Position numbers and translations under genes: made by a program. This document shows positions 59,801 to 64,000 of a DNA stretch of 64,000 bases, in pieces. Within the stretch, counting starts at the first letter, position 1. Every line of letters starts with the position of its first letter. Origin of the DNA: Aphrophora alni (taxonomy: Eukaryota; Arthropoda; Insecta; Hemiptera; Aphrophoridae); contig OY740771.1 of NCBI GenBank assembly GCA_963513935.1, forward strand, positions 12,925,138 to 12,989,137, written 5' to 3'. The notes below the pieces were generated by a model that saw nothing but the letters and a program-made list of their open reading frames with translations, made no database searches and was not told where the DNA came from.

Positions 59801-61930
59801 TTTTATTCTAAATTTTGTAAATATGAATTATAAGTAGTAGATTGAGATTAATAAATAATTTAACTTTATTTTAAGTAGCTTGTTTTCATAAGTTGTTGCA
59901 ATTCCAATTTCACAGTTTTTTAATAAAACACTACAGTGCTGTTACCCCATACCGAACTTTTGTTACTGTTGACATGTTTTTAATTTTATTATATTGTGTG
60001 TTGGTGTTATGTACAGTATTAATGTTTAAGTTTTAAGAGTATCTGAACCTGATGAAGCTGGCTGTGTATGCTGAAACAGCGCTGTAGTGTTTTATTTAAA
60101 AATACAAAATAGGAATTGTTTTCTTCGTGTTTGAAAGATGAAAGAAAGAGATCCAATACAAGATTACACAAAGAAAGGTGTAGATCAAGCTAGGACTTTG
60201 GGTATGCCACACTCACATTTACTATACGTAAGTTTCTGAGGGTTAAAATGGAATTGAAACGACTTATAAAAACAAGGTATTTATAAATAATATCCTGTAA
60301 TTCAGTGAAGCAAGCTAACTTGAAAATTGATTTTAAGGGTGAAGTTCAGACTATTAGGTCTTTCTTAGACTTAATTCCATATAACAACAATAAAAATAAA
60401 TCGAAAATTAAAATTACTACCAATCAAAAATATAAACTTAATAAGACAGTAAAATTGAATAATATTGGTCGTTTAGATCCACACTGTTTGAACCTGAAGT
60501 AAAATGAGATGTTTTGATATATTGATTCAATTTTGATCTCTATTTTACTACAAAATAAATATAATTTCACCTGTTTGTATTCAAGTCTATACTTCTGAGG
60601 TGTGTCGTGAGGAATGGCATTACCCCCTCGGGTCCAAGTAAAGTTCAACGCAGGCGAGCCTGAACCTTTACAATACAGTCTCCCTGTATCGCCACTGTTA
60701 CTCGCAGCTTTTGCTAAGTGTGGAGAAAGATCCATCTCAGGTTTATCTGTGAAAAAATATTCAAAACTTTCAGATGTTTGAAGTAATTTATCATTTTATT
60801 CTTTTCAAACGGATATTTACTTCTCATGTGTAAAACAGAGGAATATCTGACTGTGATAAAATAGACAATCAATGATAAACAGAAGAGAAAATAAGTTTTG
60901 AGTGCTACTCAATAAAAACATAAGCTTTAAAAATGTTAAATTAGTTAAAATTTATGACATTCTCCAAAGTCCACTGTAGCAATTTCTATGCAATTTTAAT
61001 TATTTTATTTCTTAAGTAGTTTAGTTATACACTATGATACAGATTTTAAAAATTTCTATTTTTTTGTATTAAACAAGTACGGTAACATTGTTTATGCAGT
61101 ATTTGCATAAATAAACATTGTATAAATAGGTGTGTTATATATGATTATTCCATCATTTAAAATTATTGACAACTAAAGAATTTCAATGTAGAGACCACCT
61201 TACGTAATTTAAAATGGTGGCCATAAATTTGATGTTTTTGATTCCATACAGATTTAAAAAAAAAAAAAAACCCAATTACTTTTTTTAGTTCTGAGACATT
61301 AAAGATGAATTCGTCTACCTTAAATTTAAATTTGTAAATTCAAACTTTTTTTATTATGTAACTCAGTTTTTTCATAATTTTGAGACAAAGAACACAAATT
61401 TGTCACACAATTTTAATTTATAAATAAAATTTAGTAACACATTTGTAATATATTTTGGTGAAATTTAGTTTTCTTTGTTTAACTTAGGCAATCTAAAATT
61501 TCAAAATGTTGACAATTTAAACTTTAAATAAGTGAAGAACAGTAGCATTAGTTATTATTAAATTAAATATTTATCATTATTTGTATTTAACTACTTAAGT
61601 GTTGTTCGTGCGAGTTTAAGTTACAGTATTAATTTATTTCCAACTTACGTTTAACAATTAAGAAAACTTGTCTTGAAGTCTGATTGTTAAGACTATTGTT
61701 CACAACACAAATAAAAGCACCAATATCTTCTTTAGAAGGGCTGTGAATTGTCAGATAAGACGTGTTGTTTTTGAAACTTAATTCAGCTCTGGATTCCAAG
61801 TTGTAGTTCTGCCTTTTCCAGGTTATGTGTTCCGCGCTAAGTGGATTTCCGTCGACCTGACACCACAGTTGTGCTTCTTCTTTCTCTCCAACAGTTACAT
61901 TTTCACTTACTGCTAAGATTGTAGCTGGAT
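47613..61930 (-). CDS. sns/hbs: Nephrin/Sns/Hbs-type Ig-FN3 adhesion receptor, 3' half (5' end outside window)
   Basis: Exons in transcript order are 61930-61649, 60746-60571, 57954-57537, 53808-53671 or 53629-53486 (alternative), 51369-51227, 50164-50023 and 47842-47613. Phases agree throughout; about 508-510 residues are encoded here. They give an Ig domain, a second Ig domain (LYCKGSGSPALNFTW ... DYGRYECIARN), one FN3 domain (SLTLGWAPGFDGGLPASYRL), a transmembrane helix and a cytoplasmic tail ending GHLV. The single FN3 with GFDGGLP, the tail blocks SSKSATIEMYAPSSYNETVT and YLIEQIEYPFQYPGYE, and the GHLV end identify nephrin, Drosophila Sns or Hibris. These proteins bind Kirre/Rst-type partners in myoblast fusion, nephrocyte diaphragms and eye patterning. 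Tail tyrosines and proline runs suit SH2/SH3 adaptors. Which fly paralogue it matches cannot be decided here. Confidence 0.92.
47843..50022. other. Intron of the nephrin-type gene
   Basis: AT-rich intron with repeat-like segments at 48,170-48,360 and 48,940-49,560 (GCTTATAACTCAAGAACTAC) and a C9-10 run at 48,435. No further exon is needed by phase or seen. Confidence 0.5.
50023..50164 (-). CDS. sns/hbs: Nephrin-type receptor, cytoplasmic exon 2
   Basis: Acceptor ATTGTTCATTAG, donor GGTACAG. Begins EDARKAAPSTYLIEQIEYPF and continues QYPGYELQHQIKEAETIGLH to AHN. It joins the preceding exon in phase 0 and the last exon in phase 1. Several Tyr lie in SH2-like contexts. Confidence 0.93.
51227..51369 (-). 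CDS. sns/hbs: Nephrin-type receptor, cytoplasmic exon 1
   Basis: Acceptor GAATTTGTATTTAAG, donor GTAAGT. Two bases complete a Gly codon with either transmembrane exon, then VSEQSSSKSATIEMYAPSSY and NETVTGETLSSVSEKSESYS. This Ser/Thr-rich block is typical of insect Sns/Hbs tails. Confidence 0.93.
51370..53485. other. Intron of the nephrin-type gene
   Basis: AT-rich; contains a GCCATTTTCAATCCACCATC repeat-like segment near 52,535. No additional exon recognised. Confidence 0.45.
53486..53629 (-). CDS. sns/hbs: Nephrin-type receptor, alternative transmembrane exon B
   Basis: Acceptor TTATTTTTTATAG, donor TCAG/GTGATT. With the preceding A it reads NFPMAATDLPLLLTLAVAIT, then GACLLLLNIGLVACFVYRKR, then RRSGLESS, for 48 codons. 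One hydrophobic helix is followed by the basic stop-transfer stretch YRKRRRS. Starts and ends in phase 1, exactly like exon A. Its acceptor lies only 41 bp from the donor of exon A, so the two should not be joined. Confidence 0.88.
53671..53808 (-). CDS. sns/hbs: Nephrin-type receptor, alternative transmembrane exon A
   Basis: Acceptor CACCTCTTTCTGTAG, donor CACAG/GTGGGT. Reads SRGKEKSSGGNLVLVVGAVL, then GAFLLLINVLLVACCLHRRA, then NKRIT. Hydrophobic helix plus HRRANKR stop-transfer. Shares LLLxNxxLVAC spacing with exon B, indicating exon duplication. A second in-frame acceptor 21 bases upstream (exon start 53,829, GCTGGGATAG) is also possible. A perfect branch-point TACTAAC lies at 53,858-53,864. 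Confidence 0.88.
53858..53864 (-). promoter_or_regulatory. Branch-point consensus TACTAAC upstream of exon A
   Basis: Reads TACTAAC on the minus strand, 29 or 50 bases before the two candidate acceptors of exon A. Exon B has no comparable match in its 41-bp upstream spacer. Confidence 0.45.
53865..54562. other. Intron of the nephrin-type gene
   Basis: AT-rich, no element recognised. Confidence 0.45.
54563..55640 (+). pseudogene. Dead mariner-family transposon
   Basis: It begins at ACAGGGTGTGTTAAAATAG. Shifting frames give the DNA-binding part (LGISKGAVHTIIHKNLGKGK at about 54,935-54,995), FIHHEFV.DSQTV.TAFYK, TGEWKLLYDS in place of the usual HDNAP box, and FLTQHGVSVLDHPQLSHELA at about 55,371-55,431. 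That runs into PLDFF, which keeps the last catalytic Asp, and the C-terminus KTVMKGVRFKECV, CIPKEAFVTNFLKLYE and EGDYFEG (to about 55,610). This is the mariner transposase order. Numerous stops and frameshifts make it inactive. It sits antisense in the intron upstream of exon A. Confidence 0.8.
55641..57536. other. Intron of the nephrin-type gene
   Basis: AT-rich. 55,800-56,050 is a slightly richer segment without an assignable identity. No exon seen. Confidence 0.45.
57537..57954 (-). CDS. sns/hbs: Nephrin-type receptor, Ig end plus FN3 exon
   Basis: Acceptor TTGATTTGTCTAG, donor TCAA/GTAAGT. LDAVNYQSELQVRNVEVTDY then GRYECIARN complete the preceding Ig domain, with the DxGxYxC motif. After SAPEPPYELKVLNVTHDSLT comes an FN3 domain with LGWAPGFDGGLPASYRLRF and LATQYVFSIMAFNRLG. 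NVT and NTT are N-glycosylation sites. The exon ends just before the membrane. The first codon is TTG, an internal Leu and not a start. Confidence 0.95.
59890..60128 (+). mobile_element. Penelope-like terminal fold-back with hammerhead-ribozyme-like core
   Basis: AATAAAACACTACAGTGCTGTT at about 59,922 is mirrored by AACAGCGCTGTAGTGTTTTATT at about 60,075, and outer parts (TTGCAATTCC / GGAATTGTTTTC) also match. Within the right arm, CTGATGA (60,049-60,055), an AGC...GCT stem, GAAA (60,073-60,076), palindrome ACAGCGCTGT and then A (60,086) follow the hammerhead consensus. Confidence 0.5.
60049..60086 (+). ncRNA. Candidate type I hammerhead ribozyme
   Basis: The core boxes CUGAUGA and GAAA are intact. 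Stem II is AGC/GCU with an 11-base loop, stem III is ACAGC/GCUGU with no loop (or 3 bp with a GCGC loop), and the predicted cleavage is after A at 60,086 (U-A, fits UH). Stem I is weak (AAC / GUGUU with a bulge). Penelope-like elements are known to carry minimal hammerheads with very short stem III. Confidence 0.4.
60571..60746 (-). CDS. sns/hbs: Nephrin-type receptor, Ig domain exon (first half)
   Basis: Acceptor AATATTTTTTCACAG, donor ACAG/GTGAAA. Reads KPEMDLSPHLAKAASNSGDT, then GRLYCKGSGSPALNFTWTRG, then RLEYKQ. Supplies the first Cys and the Trp of an Ig fold that the next exon completes; NFT is a glycosylation site. Confidence 0.93.
60747..61648. other. Intron of the nephrin-type gene
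   Basis: AT-rich; an AAAATGGTGGCCATAAATTT version of the dispersed module lies near 61,211. No exon. Confidence 0.5.
61649..61930 (-). CDS. sns/hbs: Nephrin-type receptor, Ig domain exon (first exon in window)
   Basis: Acceptor TTGTTTTTTATAG, donor AAAC/GTAAGT, phase 1 on both sides, as usual for a single Ig exon. Reads PATILAVSENVTVGEKEEAQ, LWCQVDGNPLSAEHITWKRQ and SKEDIGAFICVVNNSLNNQT, with both Cys and the Trp of the Ig fold. Two or three N-glycosylation sites (NVT, NNT, NQT). The incoming phase-1 codon shows that at least one more exon lies upstream, beyond the window. Confidence 0.94.
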
Positions 61931-63188
61931 CTATAAAAAACAAATGTAAATGAATCACCTAATAATGATAAGCATCCTTTAGTTATGTTCTGTCGTTTTA
62001 ATGTCATCAAGATCTACATAGTAAACAATTTTAATAAAATTTTGAAAACTTTGTCAGTGGTCAAAAATCAAAGTGTTTATATTTTGACACAACTTTTTTA
62101 ATTAAACAAATAGTCTATTGGTGTATAAAAAAAGATGGTAGAATTTCAAATATTAATATTTGTAGGGCTACGATTGTAATAACTGGTAAAATAAAATATG
62201 CACAATCTTTTTTACTTGTGCATATGCAAAGAAACAAGAAACACAAAAAGTCCACAATATACAAGTCTTAGGATCAATTTTGTTCATGATCATAATACTT
62301 TTTCTGAAGATAAGGTGTGAGCAAATAAAAAGAGACTTAATTTATTTAAGATATTGGCCTCTAAATCTTTAACCAGTTGTTCATAATTAAAGGTATGCAC
62401 CAACTAAAGGGATAAAATGGCAGAACAATAGCTCCGTTCCATTTACAGTGCCTAGAAAATTGATTGTCAATTTAAATATCTGTCAATTTTAATTTACTTT
62501 TTTGACACATTTCAAGGATAAATTGTAAAAACAACTCTAATTCGTAAACCATTATGGTGATCGGTCTGTTTTTAACTATATAGGTAAGCTTAAAGTAATG
62601 TTTTTCTTCCATCCATATATAAATATCATGAGGTGATGTTGAAAATTTAAAAATTTTGTGTTTTCTACAATTGATAATTTGGATGTCATTCTTATCTCTG
62701 ATACACAAGTTCTTTTTACATTTTGATAAGGAATTGGTAATATGCATGGATAATTGTTATCCTGGTATTGGGGCGCTGTTAAATAAATACATTTTGATAT
62801 TTGGCAGAATGAAATCAAGCTTGGACTCGAATTGTTAACTTAGTCCTTATCGGCTCTGGAGTTAATAATATTAAATTAAAACCTATTGACTATTTTTCCA
62901 CTTGTGTCGAATTAAAAAAAAAACACTTAAAAAAACAACATACATACTAACTTCTTGTAATATTACTATCTGATTAACATTTTAAATTTGTAAATGGTTA
63001 TCTTTTCAATTAAAGCTTAAAACACGACTAGCGCCTCTACGCATGTAACGTCTGGATTTTCAACCGTGGTTTAAAACACATTATAGTAAAATAATGCGTA
63101 AACAGAGTTGTAGTTGACGAAACATCAGCGAGAGTGCCTCAACTTTTTGATAATTGTTATATAAATTGATATAATAAAAATTTAATTA
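61931..63188. other. Intron of the nephrin-type gene (upstream side)
   Basis: AT-rich; no Ig exon can be found on the minus strand here, so the next upstream exon lies past the window. Confidence 0.5.
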
Positions 63189-64000
63189 CAGTAGAACCCC
63201 TCTTAACCGGTCTAGTCGGGACTGACACCCGGGCCGGTTGCCCGTTTGACCGGTTAATCCGAGGCTCCCGTGAAAAATCGGTTTTCGTTCAAAGAAAGCT
63301 TATTTAATTAGATAGCACTAAAAATTATGCAATAAAGATGTTATTGCAACTCATTTTATTGTACATAAATATATCGTATATATTATGTTATGTATATTAT
63401 ACATCAAACATGAAAAAATTAAACACTACAAAGCTTTTTTACAGATTCCCCCCTGTCAAGTCTTTTGACACATTTAACCGCGTCTCAAACGAAACCAACA
63501 CAAGCTTCCAAGAAAAAGAAATGTTATATTTTCCATAATGTAGGCTATACTAAATTGATTCATGGAAAAAAAAGCGGCCCATCAAACGTTTTTGTCTGTG
63601 CATGTCTGCTATACCGACGGGTGCCAATGCCGCGGTGTTTTTATGCCGCCGACAATGGGATACGCTATCGCCAAAGTCGTTTGACTCGCCGCTGCTTTGG
63701 TGCCGCCGACAATGCGATACCGATATCTACAAAGTCGTTTGACGTGCCGCTGCTTTGGTGCCGCGGTGTTTTTACGTCGCCAACAATGGGATACCGCTAT
63801 CGACAAAGTCGTTTGATATCGCCGCCACTTTGGTACCGCAGTGTTTTTACGCTGCCAACATTGGGATACCGCTATCGACAAAGTCGTTTGATATCGCCGC
63901 CACTTTGGTGTTTCAATTACAATTTATTTTCGGAAACTCTCATCCAACCAGTACACTACGATATAGGCCGGTTAATCCGAGGACCGGTTAATCCGAGGCT
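63189..64000. mobile_element. Pogo/Tigger-type MITE, inverted second copy, cut by the window end
   Basis: It begins CAGTAGAACCCCTCTTAACC after TA at 63,187-63,188, and reads as the reverse complement of 36,178-37,031. Shared blocks include CCGTTTGACCGGTTAATCCG, TCAAGTCTTTTGACACATTT and the GC-rich 75-bp units (63,640-63,910). The last bases (GGCCGGTTAATCCGAGG) are within about 20-30 bp of the expected right end, which lies outside. Confidence 0.88.

Larger units (their letters stand above)
57955..60570. other. Intron of the nephrin-type gene
   Basis: AT-rich with a Penelope-like terminal fragment at 59,890-60,128. Short plus-strand frames at 59,127 and 60,305 have no family signature. Confidence 0.45.

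Noticed and set aside
60305..60502. Plus-strand frame rich in Lys and Asn
   Set aside because: No recognisable family, lies in an intron on the opposite strand beside element debris.

Overview
The window is eukaryotic, AT-rich and repeat-rich. Coding sequence is split into short exons by GT-AG introns, and it contains animal gene families (WDR74; a nephrin-type Ig/FN3 adhesion receptor). The receptor's cytoplasmic tail looks arthropod, and the repeats (mariner, pogo-type MITEs, Penelope-like and R1/jockey-like fragments, long fold-back elements) fit an insect, possibly a hemipteran. The species cannot be fixed from the sequence alone. Nothing looks bacterial or plasmid-borne.

Layout. (1) 1-611: the 3' end of an unidentified plus-strand gene; its last exon (410-611) carries a VKNEP SUMO-type motif. 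(2) 612-21,770: about 21 kb without a recognised gene. It holds a 260-bp perfect hairpin, a 202-bp tandem array of decayed exon-like units, a degenerate array with GTGGGCGTGGCC cores, fold-back elements, a LINE 3' end and a 146-bp satellite. (3) 21,773-40,315 (+): complete seven-exon WDR74, encoding 382 aa. Its introns hold a Penelope-like fragment with a GIY-YIG domain, LINE fragments, a 113-bp tandem array, a pogo-type MITE and further fold-backs. (4) 40,316-47,612: a convergent intergenic stretch, with a 1.6-kb fold-back and then a repeat-poor AT-rich part that may be the long 3' UTR of the next gene. (5) 47,613 to beyond 61,930 (-): the 3' half of a nephrin/Sns/Hbs-type receptor. It has Ig, Ig, FN3, two adjacent alternative transmembrane exons and three cytoplasmic exons ending in GHLV; its 5' part lies beyond the window. 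A dead mariner element sits in one intron. (6) 63,189-64,000: a second, inverted and truncated copy of the pogo-type MITE found in WDR74 intron 6.

The two genes are not functionally linked. WDR74 is a nucleolar 60S ribosome-assembly factor and the nephrin-type protein is a cell-surface adhesion receptor. The most interesting observation is the pair of receptor transmembrane exons: similar in sequence, same phase on both sides, and only 41 bp apart. That spacing should make them mutually exclusive. A second is a motif at 60,049-60,086 that fits the hammerhead-ribozyme core in a Penelope-like context.
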